DNA of 64,000 nt from Jeotgalibacillus terrae. GTDB lineage: Bacteria > Bacillota > Bacilli > Bacillales > Jeotgalibacillaceae. Below, one piece after another: positions 54,588-64,000 of this stretch (position 1 is its first letter; each line of letters begins with the position of its first letter). A program made the position numbers and the translations under genes. Below the pieces are notes generated by a model. The model searched no databases and was not told the DNA's origin. It saw only the letters and a program-made list of their open reading frames with translations. The DNA lies in assembly GCF_016908195.1 (NCBI RefSeq), contig NZ_JAFBDK010000015.1:1-64000 (forward strand). Direction: 5' to 3'.

Positions 54588-55427
54588 TTACTGTACTGTT
54601 ACTTTAGCCATTTGTTCTGTTATCTCTTTTGAACGGTTCATTGCACCTTCAATTGCTGCTTTAATCGCATTGCCACCGCCATTTTCATTCAGTGCATCCA
54701 GACCAGCAGCAGTTGTACCGTTTGGTGATGTTACATTTTGTCTTAATTCTGTTGGTGTTTCTTCACGTTCAATCATCATTTTCGCTGCGCCAAGAATCGT
54801 TTGGGCACCAATTTCACGTGCCTGCTTAACATCCATTCCATTCGCTTCAGCAGTTTTTTCAATATGCTCCATTAAATAGTAGAAGTAAGCTGGTCCGCTA
54901 CCGGCGATTCCTGTGAATAGATCCATCTGATCTTCTTCTATCACATAGACTTCACCGATTGACGAAAGTAAGCTTTTAGCCAGCTTTACGTTTTTCATCG
55001 TCACGTTTTGTCCGGGTGAGATCGCTGTAGCAGATTCTCTCAGCATACTTGACGTATTCGGCATTACCCGGATGACCTGTTGTCCTTCGTTCAGATTATC
55101 TTCCATAAATTCAGTAGAGATGCCGGCAAGTACGCTCATCACAACCTGATCAGGTCTGATATGATCTTTAATTGATCTTAATGAAGTTTCAGCGTCCTTT
55201 GGCTTCATCGCCATAAAGATCACATCATATGAAGAAAGCTGTAATTTATCCCTCATAATTCCCTGAATGCCGTACTCATTGTGAAGTTCAAGTAAACGGT
55301 CCGCATTACTTCTGTTTGTTGCAGTTACCTGACGAGGCTCTAATGTTCCAGTTTTAACAATCCCTGAAATCATTGCCTCTGCCATATTTCCTGCTCCGAT
55401 AAATGCGACTCTTAAATCTTTACTCAA
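54588..55427 (-). CDS. proC: Pyrroline-5-carboxylate reductase
   Basis: The 279-residue enzyme has the NADPH loop FIGAGNMAEAM near residue 9, VMPNTSSMLRESATAISPG and GSGPAYFYYLMEH. It performs the last proline step. The TTG at 55427 is chosen: AAAGGAG is 8 bases before it, and an upstream ATG at 55463 has no ribosome site. First gene of the operon; no T-box was found before it. Confidence 0.94.
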   Translation of the reverse strand: MSKDLRVAFIGAGNMAEAMISGIVKTGTLEPRQVTATNRSNADRLLELHNEYGIQGIMRDKLQLSSYDVIFMAMKPKDAETSLRSIKDHIRPDQVVMSVLAGISTEFMEDNLNEGQQVIRVMPNTSSMLRESATAISPGQNVTMKNVKLAKSLLSSIGEVYVIEEDQMDLFTGIAGSGPAYFYYLMEHIEKTAEANGMDVKQAREIGAQTILGAAKMMIEREETPTELRQNVTSPNGTTAAGLDALNENGGGNAIKAAIEGAMNRSKEITEQMAKVTVQ

Positions 55428-55711
55428 TGTGCCCATCTCCTTTGTTTTCACGTTTATTTTCAAATGTATTGTTCGGTTTTTTGTTCGCTTTTTTAATCAC
55501 GAGTATTATCGTAACACGTAGGGATATACACGCAAGGGAAAACTTGAAGGTAGTGAGTTAGAAGCAGATAAAGGGAGTGAAAGCGTTATCAAAGGGGTGA
55601 GATTTCGTATAAATCCGAATTTTGCCTTCTCAACAGAGCAGAACACGGAATATCGGGATATTTAAATGTAAGAGTTTAGTTCTTTCCTATATAAATTATA
55701 AATTTATATAA
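55428..55711. other. Intergenic region upstream of proC
   Basis: Apart from a possible weak minus-strand promoter (TTGCGT at 55535-55530 and GATAAT at 55510-55505, 19 bases apart) I see no gene or conserved RNA element here. No T-box sequence is present. Confidence 0.35.
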
Positions 55712-55749
55712 AAAGCCCCTGTAAATGCTTTGAGCATTTACAGGGGCTT
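55712..55749 (-). terminator. Terminator of the YkqA-like gene
   Basis: AAGCCCCTGTAAATGC and GCATTTACAGGGGCTT form a perfect 16-pair stem; the minus-strand side continues TTTATATAA. Confidence 0.9.
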
Positions 55750-55753
55750 ACTA

Positions 55754-56602
55754 TCAGCTTTTGTCCAGCTTAATTTCAAGGTTAAACTTCTTCATCAAGT
55801 CATTCATAAGCTTGCTATGATATTCATCACTGACTACACCTTTTGAACCTCTGATAATTTCAGTGGCATAATGCAGTGGTGGTGCAGCTTCATCAACTGG
55901 ATCAAGTACGATAAAGGTAATACATTTGTGATAATGAATCCCATCAACCGTTACATCAACCATTGCAGGACGGTACATCCCACTGTCGACTCCTTCACGT
56001 TTAAATAAATATTCCACAGCATTCTGGTTTACTTTATATAAGACACCTTCACCCTGTCCACCTGTTTCAATGATATTTGCTCTTCCGCCATCATGAACAC
56101 TCAATGAATAATTCATTTCCAGTCTGTCTACTTTCCCGCCGCCTATTTTGTTCAAAAATAGATGGTCTACCTTCGCAAGCCGGAACCGTTCATCATCCAT
56201 GCATGAGCCATAGGCAAAATAATATTGAATCGGACGGTCCATCTCCATGTGTATCAGCCAGTCATTAAAACGGATTTCCTCTTTCAGTTCAGTCTGATGA
56301 TCTGCTATATGGGTATATGCGGTCTGTTCACCGAGGTGGTCAGTAATGACTGTAATTTTCATCAGATCACCACTCAATGAGAATAATTTTTTTAATTCTT
56401 CACTCTTCTGAGAGCTGACTTCATATAATTCCCCATAAGAACGTTCATCTTCTTCTATTTTCAAAATTGGATCGAGATTACCGGCTAAAAACAATTTTCC
56501 TTTTGTCCATGCCTGGGAAGCAACCAGCTGTTCATCTTTCAAAATAGCATCTCTGCTTCCATGTTTTCTTAACGTACCATATACAAAAAATAATTCACTC
56601 AT
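55754..56602 (-). CDS. ykqA: Tandem gamma-glutamylcyclotransferase-domain protein (YkqA-like)
   Basis: The 282-residue protein has two GGCT/AIG2-type domains: the first opens FVYGTLRKHGSRD (near 5-17), the second YYFAYGSCMDDERFRL (near 135-150), each with the YG(T/S)L/C loop. B. subtilis YkqA has the same double layout. GGCT enzymes release 5-oxoproline from gamma-glutamyl compounds; activity of YkqA is not established. AAAGGAG precedes ATG 56602; the longer frame has no site. Confidence 0.82.
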   Translation of the reverse strand: MSELFFVYGTLRKHGSRDAILKDEQLVASQAWTKGKLFLAGNLDPILKIEEDERSYGELYEVSSQKSEELKKLFSLSGDLMKITVITDHLGEQTAYTHIADHQTELKEEIRFNDWLIHMEMDRPIQYYFAYGSCMDDERFRLAKVDHLFLNKIGGGKVDRLEMNYSLSVHDGGRANIIETGGQGEGVLYKVNQNAVEYLFKREGVDSGMYRPAMVDVTVDGIHYHKCITFIVLDPVDEAAPPLHYATEIIRGSKGVVSDEYHSKLMNDLMKKFNLEIKLDKS

Positions 56603-56672
56603 TAAAAACGCTCCTTTACATTTCCTCTTCATTCGTACACTTGTTCGTGCTACACTATGAATGGTGATGAAC

Positions 56673-56909
56673 ATGAATCTTATTCGCTGGAGTTATGCAG
56701 GGCGCGGAAGAGTAAGGGCTTATTTTGAAGAATTCCCTCACTCTATTGTGTACCTGTCACGAATCCGCAAAAAATATTTTGTAAGATATGTTGATTGGAA
56801 TCAACTTGATCCTGTTGTCGAGCGCAGTGACCTTCAGGGCTTTGAGCACTCAGTCAATGAAGCCCTTGCAGATGAGTTTACGATAAATAAGGAATCAAGT
56901 AAATTTTAA
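56673..56909 (+). CDS. Hypothetical protein, 78 aa
   Basis: The 78-residue basic soluble protein (MNLIRWSYAGRGRVRAYF; SIVYLSRIRKKYFVRYVDW) is unrecognised. The start is ambiguous among three ATGs (56661, 56667, 56673); GGTGATG near 56664 is the only ribosome-like site and favours 56673. Divergent from the YkqA-like gene. Confidence 0.6.
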   Translation: MNLIRWSYAGRGRVRAYFEEFPHSIVYLSRIRKKYFVRYVDWNQLDPVVERSDLQGFEHSVNEALADEFTINKESSKF

Positions 56910-56947
56910 TTCATTAATATTTTTCTTTTACAGGTCCAGACTCATAA

Positions 56948-56990
56948 AAATCGGCCCGACCTTCATTACAAGCGAAGGTCGGGCCGATTT
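56948..56990. terminator. Bidirectional terminator
   Basis: AAATCGGCCCGACCTT and AAGGTCGGGCCGATTT form a perfect 16-pair stem. Confidence 0.93.
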
Positions 56991-56994
56991 AATT

Positions 56995-58428
56995 TTATTC
57001 TTTTTCAGGACCGTCATCCCAGCATTCAGTATTTTTCAAATTAGGAATACTGTTTTTATAAAATACCGGATCGAGTCCCTGTTTCTTTTGCCTATTGTAA
57101 TCCTGTAAGACCTTGAAAGCGAGCGGTGCCATTATTGAGATCGCAATTAAGTTAATCAGCGCCATCGTACCCATTGATACATCAGCAAGATTCCATACAA
57201 CCCCAAACTCCTGAACCGCTCCAAAATAGACCATACCGACCACGATGAATCGATAGATATTAACATACAGCATATTATTACGGATAAATTCGATATTTGT
57301 TTCACCGTAATAATAGTTCCCTACAATTGAACTGAATGCAAAGAGGAAAATTGCAACACTGATGAATCCTGCTGCCCAGTCCCCTACATGATAAGCAAGC
57401 GCATCCTGAGTTAACTGAATACCATCACTGCCATTCAGATATTCATTAGACATAATGATGATTAAAGCTGTAGCGGTACAAATGATAATTGTATCAACAA
57501 AAACACCAAGTGCCTGAATCAGTCCCTGCTTGGCAGGGTGTGTAACCCCTGCTGTTGCAGCAGCATTCGGTGCACTACCCATACCTGCTTCATTAGAGAA
57601 AAGCCCTCTTTTAACTCCGTTCAGGATCGCTGCACCAATACCACCTGAAACAATTTCAGTAAAACCAAAAGCATTACTGAAAATGATCTGGAACATTGGG
57701 AATACAAGATCCAGATTCGTAACAAGAACAAACAATGCTAGCAATATATAAAGAATGGCCATAATCGGTACAACAATACTAGTTACTGCGGCTACACGTT
57801 TAACCCCGCCAAATATAACAATTGCAGTAAGTACAACAAGCACAAGTCCTACGATCTGTCTATCCCATCCAAATGAGCCCTCTAAAGCCAGAGAAATTGT
57901 GTTGGACTGGACTGAATTAAATACCAGTCCGAATGTGATGGAAATGATTATAGCAAATATAATACCTAACCATCTTGCATTGAGTCCTTTTTCCATGTAA
58001 TAAGCCGGACCGCCACGAAATCCATCCTTCTCGTCATCCACTTTATAAACCTGTGCTAAAGTAGATTCCACAAATGCTGTAGCAGAACCAACCAGTGCGA
58101 TGATCCACATCCAGAACACTGCTCCCGGTCCGCCAAGAGCGATAGCGGTTGCTACACCGGCCAGGTTTCCAGTACCAACGCGGGATGCAGTCGAAATTGT
58201 GAATGCTTTAAAAGAAGATATTCCTTTTCTCCCTTTAGAAGAGATCGTGGTCTTTTCTGTTAGCAGTTTGAGCATGTCACCAAATGAGGTGAATTGTAAG
58301 AAGCGCCCTCTGATTGTAAAGTAAAGTCCGCAGCCAATTAATACAATAATTAATATGTAGTCCCATAAAATACCGTTAATCGCTGTCGCTGCATTGTCAA
58401 TAATAGAAATAAAATGAAGCGTCTCCAA
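56995..58428 (-). CDS. Sodium:alanine/glycine symporter (AGCS family)
   Basis: The 477-residue membrane protein has about ten hydrophobic segments and the AGCS hallmarks SRVGTGNLAGVATAIALGGPGAVFWMWI near residue 80-110, GPAYYMEKGL and GLFSNEAGMGSAPNAAA. It imports an amino acid with Na+. The start is a TTG after AAAGGGGGAATCCAT. Amino acid specificity (alanine, glycine or glutamine) cannot be told. Confidence 0.92.
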   Translation of the reverse strand: METLHFISIIDNAATAINGILWDYILIIVLIGCGLYFTIRGRFLQFTSFGDMLKLLTEKTTISSKGRKGISSFKAFTISTASRVGTGNLAGVATAIALGGPGAVFWMWIIALVGSATAFVESTLAQVYKVDDEKDGFRGGPAYYMEKGLNARWLGIIFAIIISITFGLVFNSVQSNTISLALEGSFGWDRQIVGLVLVVLTAIVIFGGVKRVAAVTSIVVPIMAILYILLALFVLVTNLDLVFPMFQIIFSNAFGFTEIVSGGIGAAILNGVKRGLFSNEAGMGSAPNAAATAGVTHPAKQGLIQALGVFVDTIIICTATALIIIMSNEYLNGSDGIQLTQDALAYHVGDWAAGFISVAIFLFAFSSIVGNYYYGETNIEFIRNNMLYVNIYRFIVVGMVYFGAVQEFGVVWNLADVSMGTMALINLIAISIMAPLAFKVLQDYNRQKKQGLDPVFYKNSIPNLKNTECWDDGPEKE

Positions 58429-58536
58429 ATGGATTCCCCCTTTTAAAGTAATTTCTTTGTTAAAGTTTGCTGTAAATTTACACTCCGGCTGTACGAAAAC
58501 AACTTTACCTATAACACAGCTAAAGTTTTACAAATA

Positions 58537-58575
58537 AAAACGGAATAGAAGAAGGCTAGTCCCTCTTCCATTCCC
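58537..58575 (-). terminator. Terminator of parE-parC
   Basis: On the minus strand GGAATGGAAGAGGG pairs with CCTTCTTCTATTCC with two mismatches, followed by GTTTTTATT. Confidence 0.82.
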
Positions 58576-58590
58576 AATATTAACCGTATT

Positions 58591-61014
58591 TTAAACATCT
58601 ATGGCAGCGGCCGTTTTCCATGTCTTTATCACAGTTCCCTTTTCTGCCTCATCAATGATAAATGAACCATTTGAATATCTGTCATTTGGACGCAGCTTTA
58701 CCGGTGTGACAGACGTGCGTATTCCCCTGTCAGTCTCAAGCATATATTCATCATCCACATCGATTTTAAACAGTTGCACAAGTCTGTGAGGGTTTTTCTT
58801 CAGTTCCCTCAGCATAATCAGCCCTCTGTTTGCTCTAGTTCCCAGATCAAACTCTTTAGCTGACATCTTTTTCACGGCTCCTCGCTGAGTTACCGCAAGA
58901 AGATGATCATCGTCTTCTGCAATAAAAGCCGATACTACATAATCACCATCTTTTAATTTTATACCCTTTACGCCTGCAGCACGCTGACCCACCATGCTCA
59001 CTTCTTCTTCCTTAAAGCGTAGTCCGTATCCATAATGCGTGCCAAGCATCAATGTACGATTCCCATCAGTTCTGTGTACAGCGATGAGTTCATCGTCTTT
59101 TTTCACATTCAAACCAACAAGCGCTCTCGCTGTTCTTTGCGCATTGTACAGTTTCAATTCTGACTTTTTCACCATTCCCTTTTTGGTAATAAAAATCAGT
59201 GAATCATGCTCGAAGCTTTTTACGCCTTCAGCATGAACAATTTCTTCATCCTTATCTGAAGAAACGATTGAAGAAAAATGCTGACCGAGATCCTTCCACC
59301 TGATTTCAGGCAGTGTATGCACAGGAAAATGAATATAGTTTCCTTTATTAGTAAATAAGAGCAACGAATCAGTCGTATTAATATTCAGCAGTGACAGAAG
59401 CTTATCAGTTTCTTTCATCGCAAGGTCCTGCCCATTAGACGCTGCGTAGGATCGTTGTGATGTACGCTTAATATAACCATCTTTTGTGACTGACACTACT
59501 ACGTCTTCACTCGCAACCAGGACCTCCATATTAATTTTCAATTCTTCAATCTTGTCTTCAATTACAGAGCGTCTGTTATCTTCGTACTGCTTTTTGATAC
59601 CCTTAAGCTCTTTTTTGATGACTGACATCAGTTTTGAGTCACTTGTCAGAATTGCATCAAGCTGACTGATCTTTTTATCAAGTTCATCAGATTCCTTTTG
59701 AAGTGCGGTTACATCAGTATTTGTCAGGCGGTATAGCTGAAGGGATACGATCGCTTCAGCCTGCGCTTCAGTAAATGCGTATTGCTGTTCAAGATTATTT
59801 TTCGCATCTTTTTTATCTTTTGATCCACGGATTGTTTCGATCACCTGATCAAGAATTGAAAGTGCTTTTATTAATCCTTCAACAATATGCTTGCGCTTCA
59901 TCGCTTTGTCATAGTCATACTTTGTTCTTCTCGTAACTACTTCTTTTTGATGTCCAATATATGCGTCCAGCAGATCACGAAGCCCCATTAGCATTGGGCG
60001 TTTTTTATGAATAGCGACCATATTGAAATTATAGTGAACCTGGAGATCTGTATTTTTGTAAAGAAAATTAAGCACACCACTTGTATCTGCTTCTTTTTTT
60101 AACTCAACTACGATTCTGAGACCTGTACGATCCGTTTCATCTCTTACTTCGGCGATACCTTCCACCTTCTTATCGGCACGGTATTCATCCATTCTCTTTA
60201 CTAGAACGGCTTTATTTACTTCATAGGGTAATTCTGTAATCACCAGCTGCTGTTTCGCACCACGGATATCTTCAATATCCACTTTTCCACGAATGACAAT
60301 TTTCCCTTTTCCAGTTTCATAGGCGTTTTTAATTCCATCAACACCCTGAATAATACCTCCGCCGGGGAAATCCGGACCCTTTATAACTGTCATGAGATCT
60401 TCAACAGTCGAGTCAGGTTTTTCAATTCTCATTACAGCAGCATCAATTACTTCGCCCAGATGGTGTGGTGGAATTTCAGTCGCATAACCGGCTGAGATAC
60501 CAGTAGAGCCGTTTACCAGCAGGTTCGGGTATCTAGCAGGAAGCACAACCGGCTCTTCAGAAGTATCATCGAAGTTTGAAATATGATCCACTGTATCTGA
60601 TTCAATGTCTCTTAACAGTTCAGTTGATATAGCTGAGAGTCTTGCCTCTGTATATCTCATCGCTGCAGCGGGATCTCCATCAATACTTCCGTTATTACCA
60701 TGCATCTCAACAAGAAGGTTTCTTACTTTCCAGCTCTGACTCATTCTCACCATGGCTTCATAAACAGAGGAATCTCCATGAGGGTGGTAATTACCAATCA
60801 CATTCCCGACTGTTTTTGCAGATTTTCTGAATCCTTTTAAGTGTGTATTACCTTCCATATGCATCGCATAGAGAATTCTGCGCTGAACGGGCTTTAGACC
60901 GTCCCGCGCATCAGGCAATGCTCTTTCCTGAATAATATATTTACTGTAACGGCCAAATCTGTCCCCTAACACTTCTTCAAGAGGAAGATCCTGAAAGCGT
61001 TCTGTCGCTGTCAT
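58591..61014 (-). CDS. parC: DNA topoisomerase IV subunit A
   Basis: The 807-residue subunit has the catalytic Tyr 121 in RYTEARLSA and the quinolone-determining region [13 protein letters not shown] near 75-87 with the wild-type-like Ser and Glu. A C-terminal beta-pinwheel is present (several repeats such as [22 protein letters not shown]). With ParE it decatenates replicated chromosomes. Starts three bases after parE ends, with GAGGAATAATTA before the ATG. Confidence 0.96.
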   Translation of the reverse strand: MTATERFQDLPLEEVLGDRFGRYSKYIIQERALPDARDGLKPVQRRILYAMHMEGNTHLKGFRKSAKTVGNVIGNYHPHGDSSVYEAMVRMSQSWKVRNLLVEMHGNNGSIDGDPAAAMRYTEARLSAISTELLRDIESDTVDHISNFDDTSEEPVVLPARYPNLLVNGSTGISAGYATEIPPHHLGEVIDAAVMRIEKPDSTVEDLMTVIKGPDFPGGGIIQGVDGIKNAYETGKGKIVIRGKVDIEDIRGAKQQLVITELPYEVNKAVLVKRMDEYRADKKVEGIAEVRDETDRTGLRIVVELKKEADTSGVLNFLYKNTDLQVHYNFNMVAIHKKRPMLMGLRDLLDAYIGHQKEVVTRRTKYDYDKAMKRKHIVEGLIKALSILDQVIETIRGSKDKKDAKNNLEQQYAFTEAQAEAIVSLQLYRLTNTDVTALQKESDELDKKISQLDAILTSDSKLMSVIKKELKGIKKQYEDNRRSVIEDKIEELKINMEVLVASEDVVVSVTKDGYIKRTSQRSYAASNGQDLAMKETDKLLSLLNINTTDSLLLFTNKGNYIHFPVHTLPEIRWKDLGQHFSSIVSSDKDEEIVHAEGVKSFEHDSLIFITKKGMVKKSELKLYNAQRTARALVGLNVKKDDELIAVHRTDGNRTLMLGTHYGYGLRFKEEEVSMVGQRAAGVKGIKLKDGDYVVSAFIAEDDDHLLAVTQRGAVKKMSAKEFDLGTRANRGLIMLRELKKNPHRLVQLFKIDVDDEYMLETDRGIRTSVTPVKLRPNDRYSNGSFIIDEAEKGTVIKTWKTAAAIDV

Positions 61015-61017
61015 TAA

Positions 61018-62985
61018 TTATTCCTCCTCTGATGTCATCATTTGTTCATTTTCAAGAATATTTTCATTCTCTTCAAGGCCAAACTCTACGTGAGCTTCAA
61101 TCCACTTTCTTCTGGGCTCTACTTTATCTCCCATCAGTGTAGTTACTCTTCGTTCCGCTCGAGCACCGTCATCAATCCGGACTCTGATTAATGTTCTGGT
61201 TTCAGGGTCCATCGTTGTTTCCCAGAGCTGTGAAGGGTTCATCTCCCCTAAACCTTTATAGCGCTGGAGCGTATATCCTTTACCAACTTTTTGGGTTACA
61301 CTGCCCAGTTCATCATCAGTCCACGCATATTCAATGACTTCTTTCTTACCTGAGCCTTTACTTACTTTATAAAGTGGCGGAAGGGCAATATAAACTCTCC
61401 CTGCTTCCACGAGCGGCTTCATGTAACGGTAAAAGAAAGTCAGCAGAAGTACCTGTATATGTGCACCATCAGTATCAGCATCAGTCATAATCACGATTTT
61501 GTCATACTGCACATCATCAAGATTAAAGTCTGGTCCCACGCCTGCACCAATCGCATGAATGATTGTATTGATCTCTTCATTCTTAAAAATATCAGCAAGC
61601 TTTGCTTTTTCTGTATTAACAACCTTACCACGCAGCGGCAATACCGCCTGGAACTTACGGTCGCGTCCCTGCTTGGCTGAACCGCCTGCTGAGTCCCCCT
61701 CAACCAGGTAGAGTTCATTTTTTGCAGCATTTTTTGATTGGGCAGGTGTAAGCTTTCCGGAAAGAATCGTATCAGATTTTTTTCTCTTTTTTCCGTTTCT
61801 GGCATCTTCCCTAGCCTTTCTTGCTGCTTCTCTTGCCTGCTGCGCTCTGATTGCTTTTTTAATGAGCATTGAACTGATATCAGGATTCTCCTCTAAGAAA
61901 TAGAGCAGTTTTCCTGCAACCACTCCATCAACAGCAGAACGAGCTTCCGATGTGCCAAGTTTCCCTTTTGTCTGGCCTTCGAACTGAAGGATCTGTTCAG
62001 GAACCCTGATCGAAACAATACTTGCAAAACCTTCCCGTATATCGCTGCCTTCAAGGTTTTTATCTTTGTCTTTTAACAGACTGACTTTTCTTGCATATTC
62101 ATTAAATACCCGGGTTACTGCAGTTTTAGCCCCTGCCTCATGCGTTCCGCCATCCTTTGTTCTGACGTTATTTACAAAAGAAAGAATGGTTTCAGAGAAT
62201 CCGTCATTAAATTGGAATGCAAACTCGACTTCTATGTCAGCCTGTTCCCCTTCAAATGATACGACCGGATGAAGAATATCTTTTTCTTCGTTCAAGTATG
62301 AAACAAAAGCTTCAATACCTGTGTCAAACTGAAACACTTCTTTTTTATCATCACGGAGATCTGCTATTTCAATCGCAAATCCTTTTAACAAAAAAGCACT
62401 TTCTCTCAGTCTTTCACTCAACGTCTCATAATTAAAGTGAGTTGTACTGAATATTGAAGGGTCCGGTTTAAAATGAATCAGCGTTCCTGTTTCTTTCGTT
62501 GAACCTTTCTTTTCAAGCGTTGTTACCGGTTTGCCTCCATTTTCAAAACGCTGTTTAAAAACAGAGCCATCACGGTAAATCGTGACATCCAGCCATTCGG
62601 AAAGTGCATTCACAACTGATGCACCTACGCCATGCAGACCTCCGCTTGTCTTGTAGCCACCCTGACCAAATTTTCCTCCAGCATGCAGTACCGTAAAGAT
62701 TACTTCAGGTGTAGGCTTACCGGATCTGTGCATCCCTGTAGGCATACCCCTCCCGTAATCGCGAACAGATATACTGTTATCTTCATGTATTTTCACATCG
62801 ATCTGTCTGCCAAATCCGCCTAGCGCTTCATCTACAGAGTTGTCAACGATCTCATAAACAAGGTGATGAAGGCCGCGTGCATCAGTAGAGCCAATATACA
62901 TACCGGGTCTTTTCCGGACTGCGTCTAAGCCCTCTAACACCTGGATGGCATCATCGTTATATTCCATCATTGCTTTTTTAGCCAC
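61018..62985 (-). CDS. parE: DNA topoisomerase IV subunit B
   Basis: The 655-residue ATPase subunit starts at GTG after GGAAGGGGAATTTTA. It has the GHKL motifs EIVDNSVDEALGG, VRDYGRGMPTG and GGLHGVGASVVNALS, and the toprim EGDSAGGSAKQGRDR with DADTDGAHI. GyrB/ParE are similar; the absence of gyrB-type neighbours and the pairing with parC point to ParE. Confidence 0.95.
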   Translation of the reverse strand: MAKKAMMEYNDDAIQVLEGLDAVRKRPGMYIGSTDARGLHHLVYEIVDNSVDEALGGFGRQIDVKIHEDNSISVRDYGRGMPTGMHRSGKPTPEVIFTVLHAGGKFGQGGYKTSGGLHGVGASVVNALSEWLDVTIYRDGSVFKQRFENGGKPVTTLEKKGSTKETGTLIHFKPDPSIFSTTHFNYETLSERLRESAFLLKGFAIEIADLRDDKKEVFQFDTGIEAFVSYLNEEKDILHPVVSFEGEQADIEVEFAFQFNDGFSETILSFVNNVRTKDGGTHEAGAKTAVTRVFNEYARKVSLLKDKDKNLEGSDIREGFASIVSIRVPEQILQFEGQTKGKLGTSEARSAVDGVVAGKLLYFLEENPDISSMLIKKAIRAQQAREAARKAREDARNGKKRKKSDTILSGKLTPAQSKNAAKNELYLVEGDSAGGSAKQGRDRKFQAVLPLRGKVVNTEKAKLADIFKNEEINTIIHAIGAGVGPDFNLDDVQYDKIVIMTDADTDGAHIQVLLLTFFYRYMKPLVEAGRVYIALPPLYKVSKGSGKKEVIEYAWTDDELGSVTQKVGKGYTLQRYKGLGEMNPSQLWETTMDPETRTLIRVRIDDGARAERRVTTLMGDKVEPRRKWIEAHVEFGLEENENILENEQMMTSEEE

Positions 62986-63155
62986 TAAAATTCCCCTTCC
63001 AACTATACAAACAGGTGTTCGTTTTTCTTTATTATATCATATAAATATTGTACCCATCATATTCTATACTTATTTTATCAGGCTTTTCAAATGCAATCAG
63101 ATAAATTCATTATGTCAACCCGTATTATTTTTAAATTTATTTGTTAAATAACAGA

Positions 63156-63181
63156 AAAAAGCACTGCAATTAAGCAGTGCC
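63156..63181 (-). terminator. Terminator of the CoA-binding protein gene
   Basis: GGCACTGC and GCAGTGC(T) pair around TTAATT on the minus strand, followed by TTTTTT. Confidence 0.85.
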
Positions 63182-63188
63182 TCACATA

Positions 63189-63599
63189 TCAGGGACGTGT
63201 AATACTGTGTTCTACTTTAATACACCGGTCCATAATCACTTTTCTACCTTTTTCAGTCAATTTCTGAAAAACTTCTTCATCAATCACATCAAGCTGTGTC
63301 CAGAACACCGGTGCATCTGTCTCAAGATAGTCATCGGCGAGCTCTTTTAAAAACTCTGAACGTCTGAATACATTTACGATATCCACTGACTCTGGCAGAT
63401 CCTTAAGGCTTGAAACCGCCTCAACGCCAAGTGCCTCTTTGATCATAGGGTTCACAGGGATAATTTCATAACCGGCGTCCTGCATGGCTTTTGACACGCT
63501 ATAAGACGTTCTTGCCGGATTATCACTGAGCCCTACAACAGCTATTTTCTTTGACTGCTGCAGAATCGATCTGATTTCATTGCGATCAGGATTTTCCAT
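63189..63599 (-). CDS. yneT: CoA-binding Rossmann protein (YneT-like)
   Basis: The 136-residue protein has the CoA-binding-domain pattern KKIAVVGLSDNPARTSYSVSKAMQ followed by YEIIPVNP and SVDIVNVFRR. This single-domain family is of unknown function. ATG 63599 has AAGGAG upstream. It lies beside parE as in B. subtilis (yneT next to the topoisomerase IV genes). Confidence 0.85.
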   Translation of the reverse strand: MENPDRNEIRSILQQSKKIAVVGLSDNPARTSYSVSKAMQDAGYEIIPVNPMIKEALGVEAVSSLKDLPESVDIVNVFRRSEFLKELADDYLETDAPVFWTQLDVIDEEVFQKLTEKGRKVIMDRCIKVEHSITRP

Positions 63600-63611
63600 T
63601 GTAAACACTCC

Positions 63612-64000
63612 TTATTCTTCAATAAGTCCTTTACCTGTTAGAAATTCTTCCGCTACAGTTCTGTAATCTTCTCCATCAATGTCTACTTTTGCGTTCATTT
63701 CCTGCATTTCTTCTGCTGAAATTTGTCCATATAATCCACTTAATACCTCTTCAAGCTCAGGATAATTATCAAGAATTTCCTGTCTTACAACCGGCACAGC
63801 ATCATACTTAGGGAAAAACCCTTTATCATCTTCGGTAGTGGCCAGATCAAAGCGTTCGACACGACCATCAGTAGTGAATGCCGGAATCACATCAATTTCT
63901 CCTGTTCTGACAGCATCGTACATGATACTTGGATCAAAGCTTTCAGCGGATTCAAATTCAAAGCCGTAAGCTTCAACAAGGGCATCATATCCGTCAGCTT
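63612..64000 (-). CDS. Osmoprotectant ABC transporter substrate-binding protein, C-terminal part (OpuCC-like)
   Basis: The reading frame continues to the window end without a stop, so only the last 129 residues are visible. It contains YDALVEAYGFEF, MYDAVRTGEIDVIPAFTTDGR, LEDD-like TTEDDKGFFPKYDAVPVVRQ and ISAEEMQEMNAKVDIDG, typical of the OpuBC/OpuCC/OsmF binding proteins for glycine betaine, choline or carnitine. In full-length relatives a lipoprotein signal or fused permease lies upstream and cannot be checked here. Confidence 0.85.
   Translation of the reverse strand, partial: ADGYDALVEAYGFEFESAESFDPSIMYDAVRTGEIDVIPAFTTDGRVERFDLATTEDDKGFFPKYDAVPVVRQEILDNYPELEEVLSGLYGQISAEEMQEMNAKVDIDGEDYRTVAEEFLTGKGLIEE

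Noticed and set aside
55428-55711. T-box for the proline operon
   Set aside because: B. subtilis proBA has one, but no T-box or specifier-like sequence is visible here.

Overview
The window looks like a chromosomal segment of a low-GC, endospore-forming type Firmicute of the order Bacillales. Supporting signs are strong AGGAGG-type ribosome binding sites, frequent TTG/GTG starts, T-box, FMN and preQ1 riboswitches, hairpin-plus-T-run terminators, and Bacillus-type genes (yojN/yojO, xpaC/yaaN, rok-like, sda-like, ydjO, cvfB, ykqA). Species cannot be fixed from sequence alone. A Planococcaceae/Jeotgalibacillus-like host is only a guess. No rRNA, canonical tRNA, IS element, prophage or CRISPR array was seen, so this is mostly core chromosome.

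Layout. 1-2.1 kb (minus): a GNAT acetyltransferase behind an unusual structured leader containing a tRNA-like fold, then an amidohydrolase. 2.2-5.9 kb: FMN-riboswitch-controlled riboflavin operon ribD-ribE-ribBA-ribH. 6-8.8 kb: NCS2 purine permease, a small unknown protein and dapF. 8.8-15.7 kb: tandem tryptophan T-boxes and the complete operon trpEGDCFBA with trpG included. 15.7-22.2 kb: ArlRS-like two-component system, then odhA-odhB (2-oxoglutarate dehydrogenase). 22.2-27.4 kb: Sda-like micro-protein, C45 acyltransferase-like enzyme, a small DUF plus Rok-like repressor, MoxR ATPase/VWA pair.

27.4-37.5 kb: yaaN-xpaC (minus), ArsR-type regulator, DUF1033, AI-2E-type exporter, two DUF1232 proteins around a cold-shock gene with a structured leader, an ABC-F ATPase, an esterase, a PadR-like regulator, the S1-type RNA-binding protein CvfB and small proteins. 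37.7-43.5 kb: E. coli-type SpeD, DUF457 membrane protein, lmo0937-type micro-protein, LCP transferase, MsrA, and a preQ1-riboswitch-controlled queC-queD-queE operon ending in a 55-residue membrane protein.

43.5-49.2 kb: YdjO-like cold-inducible protein, small charged proteins, stress-type SDR, and hom-thrC-thrB. 49.4-52.1 kb: an uncharacterised cluster with an unknown 142-residue protein, DUF1499 and a flavin disulfide oxidoreductase that lacks the usual C-terminal His/Glu pair. 52.1-55.4 kb: proC-proB-proA. 55.7-64 kb: tandem GGCT-domain YkqA-like protein, AGCS symporter, parE-parC (topoisomerase IV), CoA-binding protein and the C-terminal part of an OpuCC-like osmoprotectant-binding protein cut by the window end.

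The most unusual item is the leader of the first gene (664-840, minus). It combines a tRNA-like fold, a long hairpin that competes with the T arm, and a hairpin over the ribosome binding site. Secondary leads are the hairpin in the csp leader, the overlapping DUF1499/oxidoreductase cluster, the que-linked micro-protein, the short Rok-like protein and the Sda-like micro-protein with a palindrome at its start site.
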